Below are positions 53,235 through 62,577 of a stretch of 64,000 nucleotides of DNA, piece after piece. Where the stretch lies: the NCBI RefSeq assembly GCF_000315545.1, contig NZ_JH992902.1, forward strand, positions 1,920,638 through 1,984,637, read 5' to 3'. The notes beneath the pieces were generated by a model. The model was not told the origin of the DNA, ran no database searches, and was given only the letters and a program-made list of their open reading frames with translations. Source of the stretch: Selenomonas sp. F0473. Its GTDB lineage: Bacteria; Bacillota; Negativicutes; Selenomonadales; Selenomonadaceae. Each line of letters begins with the position of its first letter. Within the stretch, counting starts at the first letter, position 1. Position numbers and translations under genes: made by a program.

Positions 53235-54122
53235 ATGAAGAAGCCTATTTTCCGCGGTGCGGGCGTCGCCATCATCACGCCCTTTACCGAGACGGGCATC
53301 AACTATCCGGAACTCGGGCGCATCATTGAAGACCAGATTGCGGGCGGAACGGACGCCATCATCATCACGGGCACGACGGGCGAGTCCTCAACGACCTCGG
53401 ACGAGGAACATAAGGAGGCCATCCGCTATACCGCCGCGCAGGTGAAGGGGCGCGTTCCCGTCATCGCGGGGACGGGCTCGAACGATACCGCGTACGCCGT
53501 GCAGCTCTCGCAGTATGCGGAGCGCGTCGGCGCGGACGCGCTGCTCCTCGTGACGCCGTATTATAACAAATGCACGCAGAACGGCCTCATCGCGCACTAT
53601 GCGAAGATTGCGGACAGCGTCGGCATTCCCTCCATTCTCTACAATGTGCCGTCGCGCACGGGGGTGTGCATTCGGACGGAGACGTATGCCGCGCTCGCAA
53701 AGCACCCGCGCATCGTCGGCGTCAAGGAGGCGAGCGGCGATCTCTCGGCGATCCTGCGCCTGCGCGCGGCGGTCGGGGACGAGCTCGTCCTCTATTCGGG
53801 CAACGACGATCAGATCGTGCCGATCCTCTCGCTCGGCGGGCAGGGGGTCATCTCCGTGCTCTCGAACGTCGCGCCGCGCGTCGCGCACGATATCTGCCAA
53901 AATTATTTCGACGGCAATGTCCTCGACGCCGCGCGGCTTCAGATTTCGTACGCCGACCTCATCGACGCGCTCTTCTGCGAGGTCAATCCCATCCCCGTCA
54001 AGACTGCGATGCGGATGCTCGGCTACGATACGGGCGGCCTCCGTATGCCGCTCTCGGAACCCGAACCCGCGCACGCCGCTCAAATCGAGGCAGCGCTGCG
54101 GGCGCATGATTTAATTAAATAA
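53235..54122 (+). CDS. dapA: 4-hydroxy-tetrahydrodipicolinate synthase
   Basis: Protein of 295 residues, condensing pyruvate with aspartate semialdehyde in the lysine/diaminopimelate pathway. Schiff-base Lys near 163 in GVKEASGD; Tyr near 136 in YNVPSRTG; GTTGESSTT near the start. ATG 53235 follows GAGGAGG. The longer frame upstream covers the promoter and was rejected. Confidence 0.96.
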   Translation: MKKPIFRGAGVAIITPFTETGINYPELGRIIEDQIAGGTDAIIITGTTGESSTTSDEEHKEAIRYTAAQVKGRVPVIAGTGSNDTAYAVQLSQYAERVGADALLLVTPYYNKCTQNGLIAHYAKIADSVGIPSILYNVPSRTGVCIRTETYAALAKHPRIVGVKEASGDLSAILRLRAAVGDELVLYSGNDDQIVPILSLGGQGVISVLSNVAPRVAHDICQNYFDGNVLDAARLQISYADLIDALFCEVNPIPVKTAMRMLGYDTGGLRMPLSEPEPAHAAQIEAALRAHDLIK

Positions 54123-54128
54123 AAACGT

Positions 54129-54157
54129 TTGACAGACGCCCCCATTTCATGTAAGAT
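54129..54157 (+). promoter_or_regulatory. Promoter of the amino-acid binding protein gene
   Basis: TTGACA (54129-54134), 17 bases, TAAGAT (54152-54157). It is embedded in the inverted repeat at 54137-54182. Confidence 0.75.
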
Positions 54158-54182
54158 ATGCAAAACATATGAAATGGGGGCG
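54137..54182 (+). promoter_or_regulatory. 14-base perfect inverted repeat flanking the -10 box; candidate operator or leader hairpin
   Basis: CGCCCCCATTTCAT (54137-54150) and ATGAAATGGGGGCG (54169-54182) are exact complements separated by 18 bases that hold the -10 box. The right arm includes the GGGGG likely used as ribosome site for 54190. It could be a repressor site or a dapA transcript-end hairpin. Confidence 0.6.
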
Positions 54183-54189
54183 ATTTAGT

Positions 54190-54969
54190 ATGATATTCAA
54201 AAAATATATTGCCGCGGGGCTTCTCGGGGGCGCGGCGCTTCTTGCTGCAGCGGGATGCGGGGGCGTAAATCAGGCGCAGGAACAGCATGTGTGGCGTGTG
54301 GGGACGGATGCGAGCTATGCGCCGTTCGGGTTCCAAGACGAGAAGTCCCACGAGTACGTCGGCTACGACATCGACATCATCCGCGCGATTGCGGAGACGC
54401 AGGGGCATGAGGTCGCGATCAAGAACCTCAACTTCGACGGGCTGATTCCGGCACTCCAAACGGGCGACCTCGACATCGCGATATCGGATATGACGATCAG
54501 CGAGGACCGCGCCAAGACCGTAGATTTTACGGATTCGTACTATAAGGCGGGGCTGAGCATCGTCGTGCGTGCGGATGAAACGCGTTACGACAGTTTTGAC
54601 GATCTGCGCGGCCAGAAGGTCGGCGTGACGATCGGCTCGACGGGCGCCGAGGTCGGCGCGACCATTCCCGCGGTGCAGCTGCGCGAGTACAGCACCATCG
54701 CCGACGCGTTCCTGGATTTGCAGAACGGCGGCGTCGACGCCGTTGTGAACGATACGCCCGTAGACGAATACTATGTGCAGAACAAGGGCAAGGGCATCGC
54801 GAAGGTCGTGCCCGCGCAGATCAATCAAGAAGACCTCGGCATTGCCGTCAAAAAGGGGAACGCCGCTCTGCTCGAACAGCTCAATGCGGGGCTGCGCACA
54901 ATTAAGGAAAACGGGACGTATGCGAAAATCTACCGCAAATGGTTCGGCAAGGAGCCGCCGGCTGAGTGA
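54190..54969 (+). CDS. Polar amino-acid ABC transporter substrate-binding lipoprotein
   Basis: Protein of 259 residues. Lipoprotein signal ends LAAAGC (Cys about 24). Family 3 solute-binding fold: WRVGTDASYAPFGFQDE, GYDIDIIRAIAE, and DLDIAISDMTISEDRAKTVDF. It captures an amino acid outside the inner membrane for the permease and ATPase at 56.2-57.6 kb, from which it is separated by a methyltransferase gene. ATG 54190 was chosen; ATG 54169 lies in the inverted repeat without a ribosome site. The ligand is unknown. Confidence 0.93.
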   Translation: MIFKKYIAAGLLGGAALLAAAGCGGVNQAQEQHVWRVGTDASYAPFGFQDEKSHEYVGYDIDIIRAIAETQGHEVAIKNLNFDGLIPALQTGDLDIAISDMTISEDRAKTVDFTDSYYKAGLSIVVRADETRYDSFDDLRGQKVGVTIGSTGAEVGATIPAVQLREYSTIADAFLDLQNGGVDAVVNDTPVDEYYVQNKGKGIAKVVPAQINQEDLGIAVKKGNAALLEQLNAGLRTIKENGTYAKIYRKWFGKEPPAE

Positions 54970-54994
54970 GCGGCGCAGCGAGGGGGGAACGTCT

Positions 54995-55978
54995 TTGAAC
55001 GCGATAGAGCAGCGGCTTGCAGAGCGCGACGTACTGATACTGGACGGCGCGTTCGCGACGGAGCTGGAGGCGCGCGGGTTCTCCGTGAACGATGCCCTGT
55101 GGTCGGCGAAGGCACTCTTTGAGCGCCCCGATCTCGTGCGGGACATTCATCTCGACTACCTGCGCGCGGGGGCGGACGTCGTGACGAGCGCGAGCTATCA
55201 GGCGACGGTCGAGGGCTTTATGAAAAAGGGCTTTACGGAGGAAGAGGCCGCCGCGCTCATTGTAAGGTCTGTGGAAATCGCGCGCGAGGCGCGCGATATT
55301 TACTGCTTGACTATCCTTGCCGACGAATACCACGCGCAGGAGGCGCGGGAAGAGGGCTGTGCGGAGCAGCGGGGAACTATCGGAGGGGAGCCGCTCGTCG
55401 CTGCGTCCGTCGGCCCCTACGGCGCATATCTTGCCGACGGCTCGGAGTACCGCGGCGATTACGGCATGGATGAGGACGCGCTCACGGTATTCCATGCGGA
55501 GCGCCTCACGCTTCTCGCGGAGGGGCAGCCCGACCTCCTCGCGTGCGAGACGCTGCCGTGCCTCACGGAGGCGCGGGCGATCGTGCGGGCGCTGCGCGAA
55601 AAGGAGATACATATTCCCGCATGGTTCTCGTTCTCCTGCCGCGACGGGGCGCATATCTCCGACGGCACGCCGATCGCGGACTGTGCGCGCTTCCTCGCTG
55701 ATGTGCCGGAGGCCGCGGCGGTCGGCGTGAACTGTACGGCGCCGCAGTACGTTGAATCATTGATTCGGACGATCCGCGCGGAGACGGACAAGCCGATCGT
55801 GGTCTACCCGAACTCGGGAGAGAACTACGATGCGTCGGATAAGACGTGGCACGGCAGCGCGGAGGATTTCGCCGCCGGGGCGCGGCGCTGGCGCGCAGCC
55901 GGCGCGCGGCTCATCGGCGGGTGCTGCCGCACGTCGCCGCGCGACATCGCGGGCATCGCCGCGTGGGCGAAAGCATAG
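54995..55978 (+). CDS. mmuM: Homocysteine S-methyltransferase
   Basis: Protein of 327 residues making methionine from homocysteine, typically with S-methylmethionine as donor. Zinc ligands are the Cys in VGVNCTAP (about 247) and the Cys pair in IGGCCRTSP (about 308). LDGAFATELEARG is the usual N-terminus. The start is TTG 54995 after AGGGGGGAA. It lies 25 bases behind the ABC binding-protein gene, so co-transcription suggests that the transporter carries methionine or S-methylmethionine (inference). Confidence 0.9.
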   Translation: MNAIEQRLAERDVLILDGAFATELEARGFSVNDALWSAKALFERPDLVRDIHLDYLRAGADVVTSASYQATVEGFMKKGFTEEEAAALIVRSVEIAREARDIYCLTILADEYHAQEAREEGCAEQRGTIGGEPLVAASVGPYGAYLADGSEYRGDYGMDEDALTVFHAERLTLLAEGQPDLLACETLPCLTEARAIVRALREKEIHIPAWFSFSCRDGAHISDGTPIADCARFLADVPEAAAVGVNCTAPQYVESLIRTIRAETDKPIVVYPNSGENYDASDKTWHGSAEDFAAGARRWRAAGARLIGGCCRTSPRDIAGIAAWAKA

Positions 55979-55993
55979 CGAAATTGATAAGAG

Positions 55994-56033
55994 GATTGCC
56001 GCATTGAGGATTCTTTGGATGCGGCAATCTTTT
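55994..56033 (+). terminator. Terminator after mmuM
   Basis: GATTGCCGCAT (55994-56004) pairs with ATGCGGCAATC (56019-56029), followed by TTTTTG. The rest of 56034-56253 holds the next promoter and no gene. Confidence 0.92.
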
Positions 56034-56170
56034 TGTCTGTCGGGAGGGCGTATGGGGATATGAAAAATATGCGGGTTTTATCCTATTTGGATTGATTCGC
56101 AGGATGCTGCCGCCGTTCCCCATAATCCCAGGCATGACAATAGATTATCCGAATTTTTCATTAACGGTTA

Positions 56171-56199
56171 TTGCTATTCATTTTGTTAGAGGGTATAAT
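56171..56199 (+). promoter_or_regulatory. Promoter of the ABC permease-ATPase operon
   Basis: TTGCTA (56171-56176), 17 bases, TATAAT (56194-56199), 55 bases before the start codon. The surrounding DNA is A/T-rich. Confidence 0.8.
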
Positions 56200-56253
56200 A
56201 GAAATTGAGTTTTTATACAGCGATAAAATGTATGATTGGATTGAGATGACCTT

Positions 56254-56913
56254 ATGAATTTTGATATGAACCTGGTGTTCAATTCGTTCCCGCTGCTGCT
56301 GGTCGGCGCGGGAGTGACGATACAGATCACGGTGCTCTCCACGACGATCGGCTTTATCGTCGGTCTGATCGTGGCCGTGGCGCGGATATCGAAACTGCGT
56401 CCGCTCCCTATGCTGGCGGAGGTCTATGTGGAGTTCTTCCGCGGGACGCCGCTGCTCGTGCAGATATTCCTCTTTTACTTCGCGCTGCCCGTGGTCACGG
56501 GACAGCGCATCGATCCTTTCATCGCTGCGATTTCGGCCTGCGGCATCAACTCCGGCGCGTATGTGGCGGAGATTTTTCGCGCGGGCATTCAGTCCGTCGA
56601 CGCGGGACAGATGGAGGCGGGGCGCTCGCTCGGCATGACGTGGATGCAGACGATGCGCTACGTCATCGTGCCGCAGGCGTTCAAGCGCGTCATTCCGCCG
56701 CTCGGCAACGAGTTCATCGCGATGCTGAAGGATTCGTCCCTCGTCTCGGTCATCGGGTTCGAGGAGCTGACGCGCCGCGGGCAGCTCATCATCGCCAAGA
56801 CCTACGGTTCGATGGAGATTTGGCTGAGCGTTGCGGTCATCTATCTCGCGATGACGCTCACCATCTCGCGCCTGGTCGCGTATCTGGAACGGAGGTGTCG
56901 GGTCAATGATTGA
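56254..56913 (+). CDS. Polar amino-acid ABC transporter permease
   Basis: Protein of 219 residues, HisMQ/GlnP family, about five helices. [19 protein letters not shown] and the coupling motif [20 protein letters not shown] are present. It forms the membrane channel with the ATPase that overlaps its 3' end by 8 bases. The likely partner is the binding protein at 54190. Confidence 0.95.
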   Translation: MNFDMNLVFNSFPLLLVGAGVTIQITVLSTTIGFIVGLIVAVARISKLRPLPMLAEVYVEFFRGTPLLVQIFLFYFALPVVTGQRIDPFIAAISACGINSGAYVAEIFRAGIQSVDAGQMEAGRSLGMTWMQTMRYVIVPQAFKRVIPPLGNEFIAMLKDSSLVSVIGFEELTRRGQLIIAKTYGSMEIWLSVAVIYLAMTLTISRLVAYLERRCRVND

Positions 56914-57625
56914 AATCAAGGGACTGCGCAAATCATTCGGCCGGGACGAGGTCCTCAAAGGAATCGACCTCTCCGTTGCGGAGAAGGAGGTCGTCGTCAT
57001 CATCGGTCCCTCGGGCTCAGGCAAGAGCACGCTGCTCCGCTGCATGAACCATCTCGAGGAGCCGACGGCGGGCGAGGTCGTCGTGGACGGCATCACGCTC
57101 TCGAGCGAAGCGAATATCAACAAGGTGCGCGAAGAGGTAGGCATGGTGTTCCAGCGCTTTAACCTCTTTCCCCATATGACGGTGCTCGAAAATATCATGC
57201 TCGCCCCGCGCAAGGTGCGTCATACGGAACGCGTGCAGGCGGAGCAAACGGCGCGGCGGCTGCTCGCGCGCGTGGGGCTGGCGGAAAAGGCGGACGCCTA
57301 TCCGGACAATCTCTCGGGCGGGCAGCAGCAGCGCGTCGCGATTGCGCGGGCGCTCGCGATGCACCCGAAGGTGATGCTCTTTGACGAGCCGACTTCGGCG
57401 CTCGATCCCGAGATGGTCGGCGAGGTGCTCGACGTCATGCGGGCGCTTGCGAACGACGGCATGACGATGGTCGTTGTCACACACGAGATGGGATTTGCCC
57501 GCGAGGTGGGCGACCGCCTGCTCTTTATGGACGAGGGGCGCATCGTCGAGTCGGGCGTGCCGCGGGACGTGTTCGAGCATCCGCAGGAGGAGCGCACGCA
57601 GATATTCCTTTCGAAGGTGCTGTAG
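56906..57625 (+). CDS. Polar amino-acid ABC transporter ATP-binding protein
   Basis: Protein of 239 residues, GlnQ/HisP type. Walker [10 protein letters not shown] near residue 35, signature [15 protein letters not shown] near 136, Walker [15 protein letters not shown]. It powers the permease and starts inside its gene. Confidence 0.96.
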   Translation: MIEIKGLRKSFGRDEVLKGIDLSVAEKEVVVIIGPSGSGKSTLLRCMNHLEEPTAGEVVVDGITLSSEANINKVREEVGMVFQRFNLFPHMTVLENIMLAPRKVRHTERVQAEQTARRLLARVGLAEKADAYPDNLSGGQQQRVAIARALAMHPKVMLFDEPTSALDPEMVGEVLDVMRALANDGMTMVVVTHEMGFAREVGDRLLFMDEGRIVESGVPRDVFEHPQEERTQIFLSKVL

Positions 57626-57628
57626 TCG

Positions 57629-58525
57629 ATGCGTCTGCGCGGTATCATGATGCTTCTCACGGCGTCCTTCTTTTGGGGGACGACGTTCGTGGCGCAGATT
57701 GTGGGCATGGAGGGGCTCGGGCCTTATACGTATGCGGCGCTGCGGTTCGCGCTCGGCGTCCTGTGCCTCTTGGCGCTATGGCTCGCATACGGCGGCAAGC
57801 GCGCGCAGATGCGGCGGGCGGGGACCTATCGCTCGGGTTTTCGCGCAGGCGTCTCGGTGGGTCTGGCGATGTTTGTCGGCGTGACGCTGCAGCAGGTCGC
57901 TATGATCTATACGACGGCGGGCAAGACGGCGTTCATTACGACGCTCTACATCGTCCTCGTGCCGATCGGGGCGATGCTGCTCGGGCAGCGTATCCGCCTC
58001 GTCAACTGGCTGGGCGCGGTCTTTGCCTTTGCCGGAGTATACTTCCTCTCGGCCTACGGCGAGATGGAGCTCAATGCGGGCGATGTGCTCGTATTCATCA
58101 GCGCGTTCTTTTGGATGACGCAGATTCTCCTCATTGACCGTTTCGCGCGTGCGGTGGACGGGATCGAGCTCTGTCTTTCGCAGCTGATCGTCTGTACGAT
58201 CGGCAGCATCGTGCTCGCTGCGCTCTACGAGACTTGCACGTGGGCGGCGGTGCGCGGGGCGGCGGCGCCGATCCTCTACGGGGGGATCCTTTCCTGCGGC
58301 GTCGCCTATACGTGCCAGATCCTTGGGCAGGCATATGTGCGTCCCGCGCAGGCGGCGGTCATCCTGTCGCTGGAAGCGGTCGTTGCCGCTGTCGCGGGCC
58401 GTCTCGTCCTCGGGGAGGTCATGGCGCCCGTGCAGATCGCGGGCTGCGCGCTGCTCCTGGCGGGCGCGCTCATTACGCAGATGCCCGAGGATACGTTTTC
58501 GCGTCAATCGCCGCACACGCGGTGA
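57629..58525 (+). CDS. EamA/DMT-family transporter
   Basis: Protein of 298 residues with ten hydrophobic helices in two EamA repeats. FFWGTTFVAQ and AGKTAFITTLYIVLVPIGAM are typical of the RhaT/YdcZ-like drug-metabolite exporters. It starts 3 bases after the ABC ATPase, so is likely in the same transcript; amino-acid export is possible. The substrate is not readable. Confidence 0.92.
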   Translation: MRLRGIMMLLTASFFWGTTFVAQIVGMEGLGPYTYAALRFALGVLCLLALWLAYGGKRAQMRRAGTYRSGFRAGVSVGLAMFVGVTLQQVAMIYTTAGKTAFITTLYIVLVPIGAMLLGQRIRLVNWLGAVFAFAGVYFLSAYGEMELNAGDVLVFISAFFWMTQILLIDRFARAVDGIELCLSQLIVCTIGSIVLAALYETCTWAAVRGAAAPILYGGILSCGVAYTCQILGQAYVRPAQAAVILSLEAVVAAVAGRLVLGEVMAPVQIAGCALLLAGALITQMPEDTFSRQSPHTR

Positions 58526-58543
58526 CGTCATAAGGAGTCTATT

Positions 58544-59662
58544 ATGCCGACAGAGGGAATTGTCAAACCGAAAATCACCATCAAAGTGGTCGGCGTCGGC
58601 GGCGGCGGCAACAATATCGTGCGCTGCGTGCGTGAGAAATACAACCTCGATCTCACGCTGATCGGCATCAACTCGGATATGAGGCAGCTTCACGCGCTCT
58701 ATAAGGAGGGCATCTCCGTCCTGCCCCTCGGCGAGAAACTGACGAACGGGCGCGGTACGGGCGGACGCGTCGAACTGGGGGAACAGGCGGCGCGCACGGA
58801 GGAAAAGAAGATCCGCAGCACCCTCGAGGGAGCCGATCTCGTCATCATCGCGGCGACGATGGGCGGCGGGTTCGGGACGGGGGCGGCGCCCGTCGTCGCG
58901 GAGATCGTTCACGATCTCGGCATTCTCTCGATCGGCGTCGTCACGACGCCTTTTGCCTTCGAACTGCCGCGCAAAATGGCCACGGCGCAGGAGGGCATCG
59001 TGCGGATGCAGGCGCTCACCGACGCGTGCATCACCGTCCGCAATGAAAACCTCATGAAAATCGCGCCGAACCGCAGCATGTCCTTTGTCGAGGCGTTTGC
59101 GCTTGCCGACGAAGTACTGCGCCAGACGGTCGGCTGCGTGGCGGAGTTGATTCTGACGACGGGCGTCATCAACGTGGACTTTTCCGATGTGACGACGATC
59201 TTCCGCCAGAGCGCGTCGAGCGACGCGCTGCTCGCCATCGGGGTCGACGATACGCCGCAGAAAGCCATCCGCAGGGCGATCGAAAGCCCGCTCATTGACC
59301 GCAGTATTACGGGAGCCCGCGGCGTCGTGCTGAACCTTACGGGTGATCCGAAGATGAGTCTGCGCGATGTCGACGAGGCGGTGCATTTCATTCATAAGAG
59401 CGCGCATCCCGAGGTCAATATCATCGCGGGGCTCGCCGTGCAGCCGGAGATGGCGGGCAAGGTGCAGGCGACCGTGATTGCGACGGATTTCGACGACGGC
59501 AGCGCCGTCCGTAAACAGGAGGACGCGGCGCCGCCCGAGAGCGCGGTGCCGGCCGATACGTTCGATTTTGATATGCCGTCGTTTATGCAGAATCCGCCGC
59601 CGTCCAAGCCGGGGATCGGCGGCGCCTTTGCCATTCCTCCGTTCCCGCCGCATCGGACATAG
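58544..59662 (+). CDS. FtsZ-family tubulin-like GTPase, divergent paralogue
   Basis: Protein of 372 residues. FtsZ polymerises at midcell as the division ring. Recognisable loops: T1 [11 protein letters not shown]5 [12 protein letters not shown]7 [14 protein letters not shown] with the catalytic Asp residues kept, and a C-terminal peptide FDMPSFMQ like the FtsA/ZapA-binding tail. Two nucleotide-binding loops deviate: T4 reads [10 protein letters not shown] (Phe about 110 in place of Thr in GGGTGTG) and T3 reads NSDMRQL in place of NTDxQxL. No division genes surround it. It is probably a second FtsZ-like protein, not the main one. Confidence 0.88.
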   Translation: MPTEGIVKPKITIKVVGVGGGGNNIVRCVREKYNLDLTLIGINSDMRQLHALYKEGISVLPLGEKLTNGRGTGGRVELGEQAARTEEKKIRSTLEGADLVIIAATMGGGFGTGAAPVVAEIVHDLGILSIGVVTTPFAFELPRKMATAQEGIVRMQALTDACITVRNENLMKIAPNRSMSFVEAFALADEVLRQTVGCVAELILTTGVINVDFSDVTTIFRQSASSDALLAIGVDDTPQKAIRRAIESPLIDRSITGARGVVLNLTGDPKMSLRDVDEAVHFIHKSAHPEVNIIAGLAVQPEMAGKVQATVIATDFDDGSAVRKQEDAAPPESAVPADTFDFDMPSFMQNPPPSKPGIGGAFAIPPFPPHRT

Positions 59663-59700
59663 ACGCCGGTTTCGTCGCGTATGTGAAAGGAGGAACGCGG

Positions 59701-60504
59701 ATGAAGGAACTCCTGCATGAGATGCACGCGTGGATGAACGGCTATATGCGTTCCTATCACACGGACGATGCGGAGGTCATGCGCGGGATCCGGCTCAAGG
59801 AGATCCACACGGGCTATGTGACCGCGAATGCGCGGGCGCTCGCGCGGCACCTCGGCTGCGGCCTGCACGACACGGCGCTCGCGGAGATCATCGGGCTCTT
59901 CCACGACGTGGGGCGGTTTCGCCAGTACGCCGTCTATCGGACCTTTAACGACGCGCAGTCGGAGGATCATGCGGAACTGGGGCTGAAGGTGCTTGACGGG
60001 CTCGATTTTATGGATCGGCTCAGTGCGGCGGACGCCGATCTCGTCCGCTTTGCGGTTAAGTATCACAATAAAAAGGAAATTGCGGCGACCGACGATCGGC
60101 GCAGGCTCTTTTTTGCAAAACTTATCCGCGATGCGGATAAACTGGATATTTACCGTGTTCTGCTGCCGTTCCTAACGCCCGAGGGGGCGGATAAAGCGCC
60201 GAACTTCGTGCCGTCGGATGCGGCGCAGGAGGTCAGTCCGGACTTTATCGCGGACTTTGCGGCGGGGCGGCAGGCGGATTACTATCGGCTCAGGACGCAC
60301 GGCGACCGCAGGATTGTGCGGCTGATGTGGATCTACGATATCAATTTCGTATGGACGCTGCGGCGCATCCGCGACCGCGGCTATATCGACGCGTTTATCG
60401 AGAGTCTGCCCGCACAGGCGGGTATCGCCGCAGGCGTTGCGCGGCTGCGCGCCTATGTGGCGCGGCGCTGCGGCGAAGAGGACCAAGCGGAATTATACGG
60501 ATAA
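59701..60504 (+). CDS. HD-domain phosphohydrolase
   Basis: Protein of 267 residues. H...HD...D pattern: [16 protein letters not shown] early, [12 protein letters not shown] near residue 67, and [12 protein letters not shown] near 150. HD enzymes cleave phosphate esters of nucleotides; the substrate is unknown. ATG 59701 follows AAAGGAGG. It lies between the FtsZ-like gene and glnS with short gaps. Confidence 0.9.
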   Translation: MKELLHEMHAWMNGYMRSYHTDDAEVMRGIRLKEIHTGYVTANARALARHLGCGLHDTALAEIIGLFHDVGRFRQYAVYRTFNDAQSEDHAELGLKVLDGLDFMDRLSAADADLVRFAVKYHNKKEIAATDDRRRLFFAKLIRDADKLDIYRVLLPFLTPEGADKAPNFVPSDAAQEVSPDFIADFAAGRQADYYRLRTHGDRRIVRLMWIYDINFVWTLRRIRDRGYIDAFIESLPAQAGIAAGVARLRAYVARRCGEEDQAELYG

Positions 60505-60517
60505 GAGGGACAACGAA

Positions 60518-62188
60518 ATGGCGGAAACATCGAAAACATCGAATTTTATCCGAAACATCATCGACGAGGATCTGCGGAACGGGAAGCACGCCACGGGCAT
60601 TCATACCCGGTTCCCGCCCGAGCCGAACGGGTATCTCCATATCGGACACGCCAAATCCATCTGCCTCAACTTCGGCGTCGCGGAGGACTATAACGGCCTC
60701 TGCAATCTGCGCTTTGACGATACGAACCCGACGAAAGAGGATGTCGAGTACGTGGACTCCATTCAGGAGGATATCCGCTGGCTCGGCTTCTCGTGGGGAG
60801 ACCGGCGGTTCTACGCGTCGGATTATTTCGAGCGCCTCTACGAGTACGCCGTCCGCCTCATCGAAAAAGGACTCGCCTATGTGGACGACCTCACGGCGGA
60901 TGAGATCCGCGCCTACCGCGGCACGCTGACCGAGCCGGGCAGGGAAAGCCCGTACCGCAATCGCAGTATAGAGGAAAATACGGACCTCTTCCGGCGGATG
61001 CGGGCGGGGGAGTTCCCGGACGGGGCCCGCGTCCTGCGGGCGAAGATCGATATGGCGTCGCCGAATCTTGTCCTGCGCGACACGGTGATCTACCGCATCG
61101 CGCATGCGCATCATCATCGGACGGGAGACGCGTGGTGCATCTATCCGATGTACGACTTTGCGCATCCTCTTTCGGATGCGATCGAGGGCATCACGCATTC
61201 GCTCTGTACACTCGAGTTCGAGGAGCACCGCCCGTTCTATGACTGGCTGCTCGAGGCGCTCGGTTTTCCGGCTGAGACCCGCCCGCGCCAGATCGAGTTT
61301 GCGCGGCTGAATCTCTCGGGCGCGATTACGAGCAAGCGCAAACTGCGCCGTCTCGTGGAGGAAGGATATGTGCGCGGATGGGACGATCCGCGGATGCCGA
61401 CCATCTCCGGGATGCGCCGTCGCGGGTACCCGCCCGCCGCCGTCCGCGCGTTCTGCGAGGAGATCGGCGTCGCGAAGAGCAACAGCACGGTGGACAGCGC
61501 CATGCTCGAGCATGCAGTACGCGACGAGCTCAACCGCAACGCGCCGCGCATCATGGCGGTGCTGCGTCCCGTCAGGCTCGTCCTCACGAACTACCCGGCG
61601 GGCGAGACGGAGTATCTCATGGCGGAAAACAGCCCGACACACGGTGGGCACCGCTATGTGCCGTTCGGACGGGAACTCTATATCGACGCCGAAGACTTCA
61701 TGGAGGAGGCGCCGAAGAAGTTCTTCCGTCTAAAGCCCGGCGGAGAGGTGCGCCTGAAACATGCCTATATCGTCAAATGTGAGGAAGTCGTCAAGGATGC
61801 AGAGGGCCATATCCTTGAGCTGCGCTGTACCTACGACCCGGAGACGCGGAGCGGCGGCGCCACCGCGCACCGCAAGGTCAAGGGTACGATCCAATGGGTC
61901 TCGGCGCAGCATGCGCTCACGGCGGAAGTGCGCCTCTACGACAGCTTGCTGCGCAGCGCTGCGGAAGAGGAGGAGGAATCCGACGATTTCACTGCGGCGC
62001 TGAATCCGCACTCTCTCGAGATCCTCACGGACGCGAAGGTCGAGCCGAGCGTTCGCCTCACGGCGGCGGGGACGCGCTATCAGTTTCTGCGCGTCGGTTA
62101 CTTTGCCGTCGACCCGGACACGACGCCGGATCACATGGTGTTCAACCGCATTGTCGGCCTGAAGGACTCGTGGAGCAAGGCGAAGTGA
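60518..62188 (+). CDS. glnS: Glutaminyl-tRNA synthetase
   Basis: Protein of 556 residues charging tRNA-Gln. HIGH motif (YLHIGHAKS) near residue 41, GlnRS-type KMSKS equivalent TSKRKLRRL near 271, and [12 protein letters not shown] with the NLRFDDTNP of class Ic. The C-terminal anticodon domains are present. Many Firmicutes lack GlnRS and use the amidotransferase route, so its presence sets this lineage apart. ATG 60518 follows AGAGGGACAACGA; a longer in-frame extension upstream overlaps the HD gene. Confidence 0.96.
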   Translation: MAETSKTSNFIRNIIDEDLRNGKHATGIHTRFPPEPNGYLHIGHAKSICLNFGVAEDYNGLCNLRFDDTNPTKEDVEYVDSIQEDIRWLGFSWGDRRFYASDYFERLYEYAVRLIEKGLAYVDDLTADEIRAYRGTLTEPGRESPYRNRSIEENTDLFRRMRAGEFPDGARVLRAKIDMASPNLVLRDTVIYRIAHAHHHRTGDAWCIYPMYDFAHPLSDAIEGITHSLCTLEFEEHRPFYDWLLEALGFPAETRPRQIEFARLNLSGAITSKRKLRRLVEEGYVRGWDDPRMPTISGMRRRGYPPAAVRAFCEEIGVAKSNSTVDSAMLEHAVRDELNRNAPRIMAVLRPVRLVLTNYPAGETEYLMAENSPTHGGHRYVPFGRELYIDAEDFMEEAPKKFFRLKPGGEVRLKHAYIVKCEEVVKDAEGHILELRCTYDPETRSGGATAHRKVKGTIQWVSAQHALTAEVRLYDSLLRSAAEEEEESDDFTAALNPHSLEILTDAKVEPSVRLTAAGTRYQFLRVGYFAVDPDTTPDHMVFNRIVGLKDSWSKAK

Positions 62189-62248
62189 GTTCCCGTCGGC
62201 AATGACGATATCTTCCGTCGCAGAGAAAACGGTATGAGGAGGTTTGCC

Positions 62249-62545
62249 GTGGCAAAGATTCCCAAGGGGCTGTCCGATAAAGATATGATGCGGGGGCACG
62301 AAGCGGAGGAAACGCTTGCCGAGACCCTGCTGCGCAAGGAAAAAGAGGCAGAGGAGCGCGCCCGCGCGAAAGCGGAAAAAGAACCTCCCGCCGACCTTGC
62401 CCGCGCGGGGCTGACCTCCGCGCAGACTGAAGAACTTGGCCGGGCACTGACGGAACTGAAGCTGACGCTCGCACAGGAGCATGTGACGAGTTACCGGCTG
62501 AAGATACGGCGCAGCGGCCGACAGGTGATCATCACGGCGACGTGA
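62249..62545 (+). CDS. Small charged protein of unknown function
   Basis: Protein of about 98 residues. The first half is a charged helix (EAEETLAETLLRKEKEAEERARAK), followed by a C-terminal beta-like end (SYRLKIRRSGRQVIITAT). GTG 62249 follows GAGGAGG; ATG 62234 is the alternative. No family recognised; it lies between glnS and the transporter in the same direction. Confidence 0.7.
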   Translation: MAKIPKGLSDKDMMRGHEAEETLAETLLRKEKEAEERARAKAEKEPPADLARAGLTSAQTEELGRALTELKLTLAQEHVTSYRLKIRRSGRQVIITAT

Positions 62546-62577
62546 TGAGTTTCTCTGGATGAGAAGAAGGATGTGTA

